From a bacterium (GTDB lineage Bacteria; Bdellovibrionota; FAC87; UBA2466): 12,186 nt of DNA. The first letter of the stretch is position 1, and each line of letters opens with the position of its first letter. Where the stretch lies: the NCBI GenBank assembly GCA_022842225.1, contig JALHPX010000046.1, positions 1 through 12,186 of the forward strand, in the 5' to 3' direction. The notes under the pieces are model-generated. The model saw only the letters and a program-made list of their open reading frames with translations. It made no database searches and was not told the DNA's origin. Below are positions 6,304 to 12,168 of this stretch, one piece after another. A program made the translations under genes and the position numbers.

Positions 6304-6889
6304 ACGATTTTTAAGGAAAAGCGTTCTAGCGATTGCGACGATAGTGATCGTTTTTCTAACCATGAGCGTGTTCTATTCACCGGCCAGAAAAAACTCGCCT
6401 CCTCTCAAGCCACCGCCAGAAATACTTCAGCTCAGCGCCGAGCTCAAAGCTCAGCTTGAAAACGACACGGCATGGAGGAATACCGTGAACGATTCGGCCA
6501 ATCTTGTGTTCCAGTGCCTGCGCACCCACTCCGACTGCTCCACCAGCCAAGGCCCTTTCCGGCTGCTCAATGCGAACGGCGAAATCATCCATGACACCAC
6601 CGCGGAGTCCGCTGGCTTCGATTCGCGTGGCAAACCCTGCCAAAGCTTCGATGCTTTCGGAAGCGCCGACAGCGAAAGCTGTGTCTTTCGCCTCACCCTT
6701 GCCTGGAAGCCGCTCTGCTACCCCCCTGGGCCCTGCGTGCAGCCTCACGGAAAGATCCTAGGCAAGCTTCTGAGCAGAGCCAAGAACAGAGCTAAGCCGC
6801 CCGCGGCGCTCGTTCTCAACCTATTCCGCAGCAGCGAAAACCTGCACGCCCCCACGGCTGTGACCGCCGCAAATCCTGGAGCACCATGA
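6293..6889 (+). CDS. Membrane-anchored cysteine-rich paralogue, second gene of the DGR target operon
   Basis: A 198-residue protein with a basic N-terminus, a membrane helix at about 10-28 (SVLAIATIVIVFLTMSVFY), a Pro-rich linker (PPLKPPPEILQL) and an exterior cysteine domain. That domain holds FQCLRTHSDC, GFDSRGKPCQSF, SCVFRLTLAWKPLC and PPGPC. These line up one for one with the preceding gene (shared signatures F-x-CLR-x3-x-C, G-x-D-x2-G-x-x-C-x2-F, CVFR and W-x-PLC). The start is GTG with a purine-rich AGAAGGGG site upstream, inside the end of the previous gene. The stop overlaps the target start as ATGA. This coupling implies fixed stoichiometry with the variable pilin-like protein. Likely a minor-pilin-like or assembly partner; this is inference. 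Confidence 0.75.
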   Translation: MKAERFLRKSVLAIATIVIVFLTMSVFYSPARKNSPPLKPPPEILQLSAELKAQLENDTAWRNTVNDSANLVFQCLRTHSDCSTSQGPFRLLNANGEIIHDTTAESAGFDSRGKPCQSFDAFGSADSESCVFRLTLAWKPLCYPPGPCVQPHGKILGKLLSRAKNRAKPPAALVLNLFRSSENLHAPTAVTAANPGAP

Positions 6890-8088
6890 AAATTCTTCAA
6901 CACCGCGCGACGGAACGAGGTTTTTCCCTCATCGAGATCATGATCGCCGCGGGCCTCATGGGCGTGATGTCGCTCGGCATGGTTTCCCTCTACAAGATGG
7001 GCTACTCCGGGGTGAAGAGTGTGAGCACGAACGACGAAGCTCGCTCCATCACCGGCGATATCGCCTCCCTCCTCACCAGCAGCTCCGCGTGTCTGAATAC
7101 CTTTGGGGGAGGCAACCCCGTGACCGGCTTCGCCAACCTAACAGCCATCAAAAACACCCTGAACGCGAATGTCTTCCAAACCAGCGGAGCTTGTTCCTCC
7201 TGCGTGTACGGGAATCGTTCTGTAAAGCTGAACAGCATCACCGTGGGCGGCTCCGGCACGGACGCCAAGACAAACCTCGCGCGCTACACCTCGACGAGCG
7301 CCACCACCGGGATCGCTTTGGTGATTTTGGATTGGCGGCGCGTGGGCGATCAAATGGGAGCCAATTCCGTGCCACGTTTTTTCACACTGAACGTGACCGT
7401 GAATGGATCGAACAATATCACCGGCTGCTCGGCCATCGCTGGGCCAACGACCACGGCGAGCAGCGGCTCGGGCACAGGGAATTATATTCCGGTCTGGACG
7501 AGCAGCACGGCGCTGGGGAGCAGCGTGCTCTATCAAAGCGGGAGCAACGTCGGTATAGGAACGACGGCGCCCGGGCACCAACTAGCCCTTGGTAACGGCG
7601 GGATCGAAATCAATCGTACTGGGGAGCCATATCTTCTCATGTCATACGGTGGTACCCAGGTGGGGCAAGTCAGAGGTGTAAGTGGTGGCGGGCTGAGACT
7701 TACGGTTGGTGCAGGTGGTACTGAAGCTATGGGCCTCGATAGCGCCGGCAACGTCGGTATAGGCACATCAACCCCTTCAGGAAAACTAGACGTGGCCGGT
7801 ACGATCCGGCCTGCCGCCGCGGTAGTTGGTGCGGCCTGTACTCCGCTCGGAGCTACCGGCTATGTTGCCGCCACTGGCGTACCGATTTACTGCAGCAACT
7901 TGGCAGTATGGACGGCAGTAGGTGGGGCCGCTCCAGGAACTGCCGGATCGCAATGTACCACCTCGCAGTATCCAAGCAATAAAGGCGTGACAATGTTCGC
8001 TCCCGCGTACTATGGCGGTGGTCGCTTTTGTTGCGGCAACAACAATTACGGCGACGGCTCCAGCTACGTTTACTGCCAGGCGTATTAG
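6886..8088 (+). CDS. DGR target protein: type IV prepilin-anchored tail-fibre-like protein with hypervariable C-terminus
   Basis: A 400-residue modular surface protein. Residues 1-40 are a type IV prepilin leader: ERG/FSLIE with cleavage expected after Gly12 and Glu17 as Glu5 of the mature protein, then the hydrophobic stem. Residues about 45-190 look like a pilin-type globular domain. About 215-300 hold two tail-fibre/S74-like repeats (SNVGIGTTAPGHQLAL; GNVGIGTSTPSGKLDVAG). About 300-345 (ACTPLGATGYVAATGVPIYC) resembles the Cys-containing tip segment of PilV-type adhesins. Residues 370-400 are the variable region: GGGRFCCG, then Tyr/Gly/Ser-rich positions, then VYCQAY. Eleven variable-region bases differ from template adenines. 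Expected at a pilus or cell surface, binding changing ligands. The short Cys-bracketed variable tail does not look like the C-type lectin fold of classical targets. ATGA overlap with the upstream gene. Confidence 0.9.
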   Translation: MKILQHRATERGFSLIEIMIAAGLMGVMSLGMVSLYKMGYSGVKSVSTNDEARSITGDIASLLTSSSACLNTFGGGNPVTGFANLTAIKNTLNANVFQTSGACSSCVYGNRSVKLNSITVGGSGTDAKTNLARYTSTSATTGIALVILDWRRVGDQMGANSVPRFFTLNVTVNGSNNITGCSAIAGPTTTASSGSGTGNYIPVWTSSTALGSSVLYQSGSNVGIGTTAPGHQLALGNGGIEINRTGEPYLLMSYGGTQVGQVRGVSGGGLRLTVGAGGTEAMGLDSAGNVGIGTSTPSGKLDVAGTIRPAAAVVGAACTPLGATGYVAATGVPIYCSNLAVWTAVGGAAPGTAGSQCTTSQYPSNKGVTMFAPAYYGGGRFCCGNNNYGDGSSYVYCQAY

Positions 8089-8116
8089 CGTCGCGGTGTG
8101 CGCGGTTGCGGCGTGG
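7993..8116 (+). repeat. DGR variable repeat (VR)
   Basis: A 124-base segment covering the last 31 codons and stop of the target gene plus 28 bases beyond. It aligns without gaps to the TR at 8757-8880 (offset 764). There are 14 differences: 11 at TR adenines (A to T, C or G) and 3 elsewhere (two G to T, one C to T). All lie before the stop codon. The last 28 bases are identical in both copies and contain no adenine. Upstream of 7993 and downstream of 8116 similarity stops. Confidence 0.95.
8089..8116 (+). promoter_or_regulatory. Candidate IMH-like (initiation of mutagenic homing) sequence at the VR 3' end
   Basis: A 28-base, adenine-free, GC-rich run (starts CGTCGCGGTG, ends GCGGCGTGG) directly follows the target stop codon. 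It is identical to 8853-8880. In studied DGRs an invariant GC-rich element at this place marks where cDNA integration begins. Position and composition fit that role, but the usual base differences between IMH and the TR-side copy are absent. Confidence 0.7.
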
Positions 8117-8146
8117 GTTGTGGCTTGATTTTATTATTTCCCCATT

Positions 8147-8165
8147 GGCCCGGCTTAGCCGGGCC
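8147..8165. promoter_or_regulatory. GC-rich hairpin downstream of VR
   Basis: Perfect 8-bp stem GGCCCGGC/GCCGGGCC with a TTA loop, 30 bases past the VR. A second hairpin follows at 8174-8190. DGR target sites often need a DNA hairpin just 3' of VR for efficient homing. It could instead be a terminator after the target gene, although no T-run follows. Confidence 0.65.
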
Positions 8166-8173
8166 GTTAATTC

Positions 8174-8190
8174 AAGCGGCGAAGCCGCTT
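8174..8190. promoter_or_regulatory. Second hairpin downstream of VR
   Basis: Perfect 7-bp stem AAGCGGC/GCCGCTT with a GAA loop, 8 bases after the first hairpin and 15 bases before the avd start. Same possible roles as its neighbour; with it, a tandem structure between the target gene and avd. Confidence 0.6.
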
Positions 8191-8205
8191 CGATGAAAAA
8201 TTTTT

Positions 8206-8562
8206 ATGGCACGAAATCAGCATCTTCCAATCTACCAGGCTCTCTACGCGTTCAGCCGCGAGGTTCACCGTCTCAAAGTATCGCTGCCAAAATCCTTGCG
8301 CAGCGATCTTGGCTCGCTTTTATTCAGCGGCGCCTTGCGCTGCTTGCGTCTCACCGTGATCGCCAATGGCTCCAAGCAAAAGACTCGTTTTCTCCAGCAA
8401 CTCTATTTGGAGATTGAAGCGATCTGGGTTCTCCTCCGTCTGCTCCACGATCTGCGCGCCATCTCCGGAAAGCAGTTCATGCTCTTTTCGGAACGCCTCT
8501 CGAACATCCAAAAGCAGTGCTCGGCCTGGATAGCCTGGGCAAAGAAGGAAGAAGGCACTTGA
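8206..8562 (+). CDS. avd: DGR accessory variability determinant (Avd-like four-helix protein)
   Basis: A 118-residue basic, all-helical protein. The pattern fits Avd and the related 23S rRNA-intervening-sequence/four-helix-bundle family. It opens with LPIYQALYAFSREVHRL; the second helix follows SLPKSLRSDLGSLL; the third is RFLQQLYLEIEAIWVLLRLLHDLRAI; the fourth is KQFMLFSERLSNIQKQCSAWI. Avd forms a pentameric barrel that binds the reverse transcriptase and the template RNA and is needed for mutagenic homing. It sits in the classical place, between VR and TR on their strand, and is probably transcribed with the TR RNA. The ATG has no strong Shine-Dalgarno, which is odd for a required gene; an out-of-frame ATG lies 13 bases upstream. 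Confidence 0.85.
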   Translation: MARNQHLPIYQALYAFSREVHRLKVSLPKSLRSDLGSLLFSGALRCLRLTVIANGSKQKTRFLQQLYLEIEAIWVLLRLLHDLRAISGKQFMLFSERLSNIQKQCSAWIAWAKKEEGT

Positions 8563-8756
8563 TTTTTGCGAGTCGCTCTGGTGATATGCGAGCGGGTTAA
8601 TGGTCAGTGTTTTCGGCGGTCAAGGCTACCGGAAGAGTGCCGTTACCTACCCACGGGAGTCCGGCCCTGGCTCTAGCGAGCCGGGGTGCAAGGTTACGAA
8701 TCCAGGATATCGGCCCACGTGCCGCCCTTCTGGAGGGAAGCGAGTTCGGACACGAC

Positions 8757-8880
8757 AAGTTCGCTAACGCGGACAATGGCGGTGGTCGCTTTTGTTGCGG
8801 CAACAACAACGACGACAACGACAACAACAACGTTTACTGCCAGGCGTATTAGCGTCGCGGTGTGCGCGGTTGCGGCGTGG
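8757..8880 (+). repeat. DGR template repeat (TR)
   Basis: A 124-base near copy of VR. Its mutable core is dense in AAC and GAC codons (it would read GNNNDDNDNNNV in the target frame). These carry adenine at positions 1 and 2 and a fixed C at position 3, so A-mutagenesis can reach many residues but never a stop codon. Of 28 adenines up to the stop, 11 are substituted in VR. The adenine-free 28-base tail (8853-8880) matches the VR tail exactly. It lies outside the target gene and ends 47 bases before the reverse transcriptase stop on the other strand. Confidence 0.95.
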
Positions 8881-8895
8881 ATAGATTAACCCATA

Positions 8896-8925
8896 CGAGG
8901 CGGGTGCCTAACGGTTCCCGCCTCG
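8896..8925. terminator. Convergent bidirectional hairpin between TR and reverse transcriptase gene
   Basis: Perfect 9-bp stem CGAGGCGGG (8896-8904)/CCCGCCTCG (8917-8925) with a 12-base loop, in the 47 bases between the TR end and the stop of the opposing reverse transcriptase gene. Placement suits a shared terminator or 3'-end stabiliser for both transcripts. Neither side has a long T-run, so it may instead be part of the template RNA structure. Confidence 0.7.
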
Positions 8926-8927
8926 CT

Positions 8928-10157
8928 CTATCTCAAGCGAATCTTCTGAAACCGCCGTCCAAAGGAATAAAGCTTCCATTCAAAGCTATGGAGCGGCTCC
9001 AGCGAAATGGTCTTGAGGGAGGTGCGTTCCTCTAGGCGAATCAGTGTTTCTTTCCTAAGGCGATAACTTTTTGCGTGCTTAAGGTGTCCAATTCGAGAAT
9101 TAAGGGACGCCAAGGCGCGTTTGGCTTCGTCGTCGCTCCTCCGGAGCGCCAAGGCGTGGAGCTTGCGCGGGACCAAGCTTCCTCTTTGTTCAATTTTCCT
9201 TACGGCAGCCACGAATTCCCACTTTTTCTTCGGGGGCATGTGAATTTCCGGGAGCTGACCAATCCGGCCGACTATCTTGTACCCAAGATAGTCAACGCCC
9301 TTGGCGGCATCTCCCAGGAACGTTTTCGCCCGGTTCAGCCGCTGGCCCCGGTGGGTCTTCAGCCACTCGTCGATAGGCTCAATCATCGCTGCAAGGCTCT
9401 CGGGATCATTTGAAAAGAGTGTAAGATCATCCATGTACCGCTGGTAGGCCATTGGTTTCAGTTCTCTCTGGATAAAGTGATCCATGCCGTTGAGATAGAC
9501 GTTCGCCCCGAACTGGGAGGTGAGATTTCCGATTGGGATTCCCTGCTCGGGCGGACGGGCAAACCAGGATTTCTGAGGATCAACTTCGGCGTTGCTCCCG
9601 CCGGGCCCAATGACCCTGCGATAGCTTTTTCTCGAATCATGAGAATAGGTGGTTTCCACGAGGTAACGCAAAGCGGGGTGCCTGATATTTCGAAGGAGGA
9701 GCGCGGCCAGGGCAGACCGCGAGATTGTTGGAAAAAACGCCTCAATGTCGAGCTTTAGGACCCATACAGGAAACTGATTTCCTCGGCTTGTCCGATTTAT
9801 CTGGGAGAGGAAGCTCCGGAGCGCCGCGTGGGTGCCGCGCCCCTTGCGGCAGGCAAAGTTCGAATGGATAAACCGGCGCTCCCACCAGGGTTCTAGCTTC
9901 CTCACGATCAGGTGATGCACGATCCGGTCTCGGAAGTGCGAGGCGAAAATTTCCCTAGGTTTGGGGCGTTCGACGACGAAATAAATCGACCGCGTTGGTT
10001 TATAGGTTCTGGTCGAGATCTCGTGGTGAAGATCGAGTAGGTTCTGGCCGAGCTTGGATTCAAACTGCGCCTGATGAAAGGAAAACGCCTTCTTAAGTCG
10101 GCATCTTCGGTAGGCATCTACAACGTCGGCCGGGCTGGGCCAGTCTTGATTGATCAT
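8928..10157 (-). CDS. DGR-type reverse transcriptase
   Basis: A 409-residue reverse transcriptase with clear DGR-lineage motifs: RPKPREIFASHFRDRIVHHL (64-83), FIHSNFACRKGRGTHAA (96-112), palm aspartate in VLKLDIEAFF (133-142, Asp137), GIPIGNLTSQFGANVYLN (206-223), YMDD (241-244) and LGYKI (291-295). The IGNLTSQ segment, instead of QGxxxSP, separates DGR enzymes from group II intron enzymes; no maturase or endonuclease domain follows. It copies template RNA while misincorporating opposite adenines, with Avd as partner. It is somewhat longer than many DGR enzymes, with an insert at about 170-203 and a basic C-terminal extension. It is encoded on the strand opposite to target, avd and TR, so it needs its own promoter. 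ATG start; only a weak ribosome site is visible. Confidence 0.95.
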   Translation of the reverse strand: MINQDWPSPADVVDAYRRCRLKKAFSFHQAQFESKLGQNLLDLHHEISTRTYKPTRSIYFVVERPKPREIFASHFRDRIVHHLIVRKLEPWWERRFIHSNFACRKGRGTHAALRSFLSQINRTSRGNQFPVWVLKLDIEAFFPTISRSALAALLLRNIRHPALRYLVETTYSHDSRKSYRRVIGPGGSNAEVDPQKSWFARPPEQGIPIGNLTSQFGANVYLNGMDHFIQRELKPMAYQRYMDDLTLFSNDPESLAAMIEPIDEWLKTHRGQRLNRAKTFLGDAAKGVDYLGYKIVGRIGQLPEIHMPPKKKWEFVAAVRKIEQRGSLVPRKLHALALRRSDDEAKRALASLNSRIGHLKHAKSYRLRKETLIRLEERTSLKTISLEPLHSFEWKLYSFGRRFQKIRLR

Positions 10158-10324
10158 ATAAAAAGTCCGGCTATTTCTTTAATTCACATTGCACTGACTC
10201 GCAAGAGTGTCTGGACGAGCCCTTACGATCGCCGCAAACTACGCGGCAGGAAAGGCCTTCAACTTTGCCGAAGATCCGGCCGTTCAGTGGATCGCGGGCA
10301 TGCCATGATCGGCACCTAATTTAC

Positions 10325-10663
10325 CTAGGCCGCCACGATGCGAACTTTTAGGCCAGGGTGGAGCTTCTCGGCATAACTAACCAGCCGATCGAGCGTAAAC
10401 CCTTCGATCTTTCCCCGAAGGATATCGCTGACCCTGGAGTCGTCTACTCCGAGCTTGGCTGCAATGTCTTTCTGCAAAAGCTGGTTCTCTCGCTGATACT
10501 TAGCAATGATTTGGCAAAGCTCGTACTTCGCCCGGTCTACTTCGGAGGCAGATGCCGGAAGGGCGAGGTTTCCCCCCGTGTAGTTCAGATCAGATAGCTT
10601 CTCTCTAACGCGCTTAAGCTTTTCGTCGTCAGGAAACCCTTGTTTCGTCTTCCGCGCCTTCAT
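10325..10663 (-). CDS. XRE-family antitoxin (HigA/HTH_37-like)
   Basis: A 112-residue protein with an N-terminal basic arm and a helix-turn-helix at about 50-95: CQIIAKYQRENQLLQKDIAAKLGVDDSRVSDILRG, then FTLDRLVSYAEKLHPGLKVRIVAA. The ending LxPGLKVRI is typical of the HTH_37-type antitoxins paired with RelE/HigB-like toxins. It follows the putative toxin gene by 5 bases, and its GGAGGT ribosome site (7 bases before ATG) overlaps the toxin stop codon. Toxin-first order is that of HigBA-type modules. It is expected to bind the toxin and repress the operon promoter. The identity as antitoxin rests on domain and pairing, not on a direct test. Confidence 0.8.
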   Translation of the reverse strand: MKARKTKQGFPDDEKLKRVREKLSDLNYTGGNLALPASASEVDRAKYELCQIIAKYQRENQLLQKDIAAKLGVDDSRVSDILRGKIEGFTLDRLVSYAEKLHPGLKVRIVAA

Positions 10664-10668
10664 AAAAT

Positions 10669-10959
10669 TTACCTCCGGAAACAGTTAATAACCCCAATGA
10701 ATATGGCACTGTCGCGCGTGCACCATACAAGACGGTACATCTTCCCTTCATGCTCCACTCGGTCAAGCATGAAAAATTCCCAATCCTCGTCCCGGTCTTC
10801 AGGCTGAAATTCCCGGCCATTGAGTTTTCCGACCAACGCCAGAATGAGAGAATCGTTGATTTCGGGGTGCTTGGTCGCGTAATGAGGATCAATGATAACT
10901 TCCTCAAAATGCCGACCGTTTATTATCACTTGGAGTGGATAGCTCCGGCGCTCGCTCAT
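10669..10959 (-). CDS. Putative toxin of a type II toxin-antitoxin module
   Basis: A 96-residue protein rich in beta strands in its second half: DWEFFMLDRVEHEGKMYRL, then VWCTRDSAIFIGVINCFRR. The final strand ending in IGVINCFRR and its size resemble RelE/HigB-like or related small toxins, but no specific family is assigned. An N-terminal VIINGRHFEEVIIDPHYATKHP precedes a helix (SLILALVGKLNG). It lies 5 bases before an HTH_37-like antitoxin gene, which is the strongest argument for the toxin call. It starts with ATG; the upstream region has only a weak purine-rich site. It could be an inhibitor of translation; this is inference from the family arrangement. Confidence 0.6.
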   Translation of the reverse strand: MSERRSYPLQVIINGRHFEEVIIDPHYATKHPEINDSLILALVGKLNGREFQPEDRDEDWEFFMLDRVEHEGKMYRLVWCTRDSAIFIGVINCFRR

Positions 10960-10971
10960 CGTTTTACCACT

Positions 10972-11223
10972 CTATCGCAAATTGCCGAATTTAGCAACTT
11001 GGCCTTGGCGGGGCCGTGCCTGGCGCATCCCACGGGCCACGGTGGACCGGCTTACGCCAAGATGCACGGCTATTTCGTTGATGTTTTTGCCCTCACCCCA
11101 GCGAAGTCTTGCCAGCTCACTGAGGTCTATCGTATTCCTAATCCAGGAAGCCCCTCGTATTCTCGATACGGAAAGCGCCCTGTTTGGTTCGACTTTACTT
11201 GGACAGCCTCCACCATTTATCAC
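10972..11223 (-). CDS. Small helix-turn-helix protein (recombinase/resolvase C-terminal-like)
   Basis: A protein of up to 83 residues. The C-terminal half (LSELARLRWGEGKNINEIAVHLGVSRSTVARGMRQA) is a clear Hin/resolvase-type helix-turn-helix: LGVSRSTV is the recognition-helix signature of serine recombinase tails and small regulators. The N-terminal 30 residues (start GTG at 11223, weak ribosome site) show no fold, so the true start could be further in. No catalytic serine-recombinase domain precedes it, so it is either a stand-alone DNA-binding protein or the leftover tail of a decayed recombinase. It ends 12 bases before the putative toxin gene and may be its co-transcribed regulator. Confidence 0.6.
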   Translation of the reverse strand: MINGGGCPSKVEPNRALSVSRIRGASWIRNTIDLSELARLRWGEGKNINEIAVHLGVSRSTVARGMRQARPRQGQVAKFGNLR

Positions 11224-11374
11224 TCGGTAAACTCTTTTTCCGAGCGGTTAGACTAGTTTCAAATTCTTTCAGGGCAATTTCTTCCGGCAAGGACCATTTA
11301 ATTTGGGTTCTTCACGGTTCGTAGTGGGTCGCAACTGGAGAAGGGCTCGGGCCGTAGCATTCAGGTGCTTCAGG

Positions 11375-12168
11375 TTACATTTTAATCCAGTCAATATTGA
11401 GAAAGTACCCCTCCTCACACGGCGAGGGGTCTCGAATCGCTCCGATTTTCCGGACGAGATCGACAATCAAGCTGCGAATTTTTTTTGCATCTTCTTTCGA
11501 TATCGACATTGGTGAAGAATAGGCAATTTCTATTTCCTGGTCCAAATTTGGATGCCTCTCCATCGCCTTGATGCGCCAGTTTCCATGGTGCCTACTAACT
11601 AAGGGAGATTTAGATTCAAGGTGCGTTGAATTTGTTCCTGGCTCTATTCGGCCATTCTGATCCACGCAGATTCCTGCCTTTACCAAAAAATCTATGGCTT
11701 GATTCGTTATTTGCTTAGAGAGCCCGGTTCGAGCACTGAGGGCGGCGGCGCTCTGCAGACTTCGAATCGAGCTAAAGACAGCGATTGCGCTATAATACCA
11801 GTTGGAATAGAAAAAAGCTTTTTCTGAATCTGACAAAACCTTGTCTCGTTTTACAACGTGAACAAGTTCCAAGGCTTGCTTCCGTAGCGCCTTAAGTTCT
11901 GCCTCAAAAATATCACGCAATACTTTTGTTCCAGCACGATCGGCTCGCAAAAGGAAAAGCGCATATTTCGTTTCCAACTCATTTAGCCCCAGGTATCGGC
12001 AGATACTTGCCACCTGTTCGAGGGAAAAGGGCCTTCCGCCTTTTACTGCCTGGCTTAAGGTGGTCGAATGGATTCCGGTAGCGATGGATAAACGCCTAAG
12101 CTCACCTCTGCCCTTATTCGGAAGAGATTTTAGATACCCGGTCAAAAAATCATTAAAAGATCTCGCTT
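11375..12168 (-). CDS. TIGR02147/DUF4423-like regulatory protein, 5'-truncated by the contig end
   Basis: A protein of about 256 residues from the first TTG, but the frame stays open through SFNDFLTGYLKSLPNKGRG up to the adapter junction, so the true start is probably off the contig. An N-terminal helix-turn-helix is visible: ELRRLSIATGIHSTTLSQAVKGG, then FSLEQVASICRYLGLNELET. Next come ALFLLRADRAG, a helical middle with SEKAFFYSNWYYSAI (the family's W-Y region) and a winged-helix-like LSARTGLSKQITNQAIDFLVKAG. The order matches TIGR02147/DUF4423 proteins, common as multi-copy regulators in Bdellovibrionota and Fibrobacter. The end (SEEDAK-like SISKEDAKKIRSLIVDLV) is complete with TAA at 11375. 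It is the best taxonomic hint in the window. Confidence 0.75.

Larger units (their letters stand above)
8563..8927 (+). ncRNA. DGR template RNA region (leader, TR and spacer)
   Basis: This 365-base stretch between avd and the reverse transcriptase stop has no convincing gene. It holds the template repeat (8757-8880), an upstream structured leader with a 9-bp stem (8665-8673 with 8678-8686, loop TAGC, one G-T pair) and a terminal hairpin (8896-8925). In characterised DGRs, RNA from the avd end through TR and the following spacer primes and templates cDNA synthesis. The plus-strand RNA must be the template because the A-specific differences read on this strand. RNA ends are not determinable here. 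Confidence 0.75.

Noticed and set aside
7138..7595. Long frames on both strands within the target gene
   Set aside because: Shadows of the GC-rich coding sequence; no ribosome sites or domains.
8028..8417. Plus-strand frame of 129 codons spanning the VR and the start of avd
   Set aside because: It runs out of frame through the target end, both hairpins and avd; arginine/leucine-rich shadow composition.
8640..8705. tRNA-like look of the TR leader (stem-loop followed by GGTTACGAATCC, similar to a T-arm)
   Set aside because: No acceptor stem or anticodon arm can be formed and the T-arm-like part has an extra base and no pairing stem. It is better explained as structured template-RNA leader.
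8607..8852. An 81-residue plus-strand frame ending in the same residues as the target (GGGRFCCG ... VYCQAY)
   Set aside because: It only reads through the template repeat in the target frame. The N-terminal part shows no fold, ribosome site or similarity to the target, so it is the template RNA rather than a protein gene.
8928..10157. Group II intron or retron origin for the reverse transcriptase
   Set aside because: It has IGNLTSQ instead of QGxxxSP, no maturase or endonuclease domain, no intron ribozyme flanks, and a VR/TR pair is adjacent.
10207..10308. A 33-codon plus-strand frame from GTG (ending FAEDPAVQWIAGMP) between the reverse transcriptase start and the antitoxin end
   Set aside because: Protein-like composition suggests a possible gene remnant, but there is no ribosome site, family match or neighbour support.
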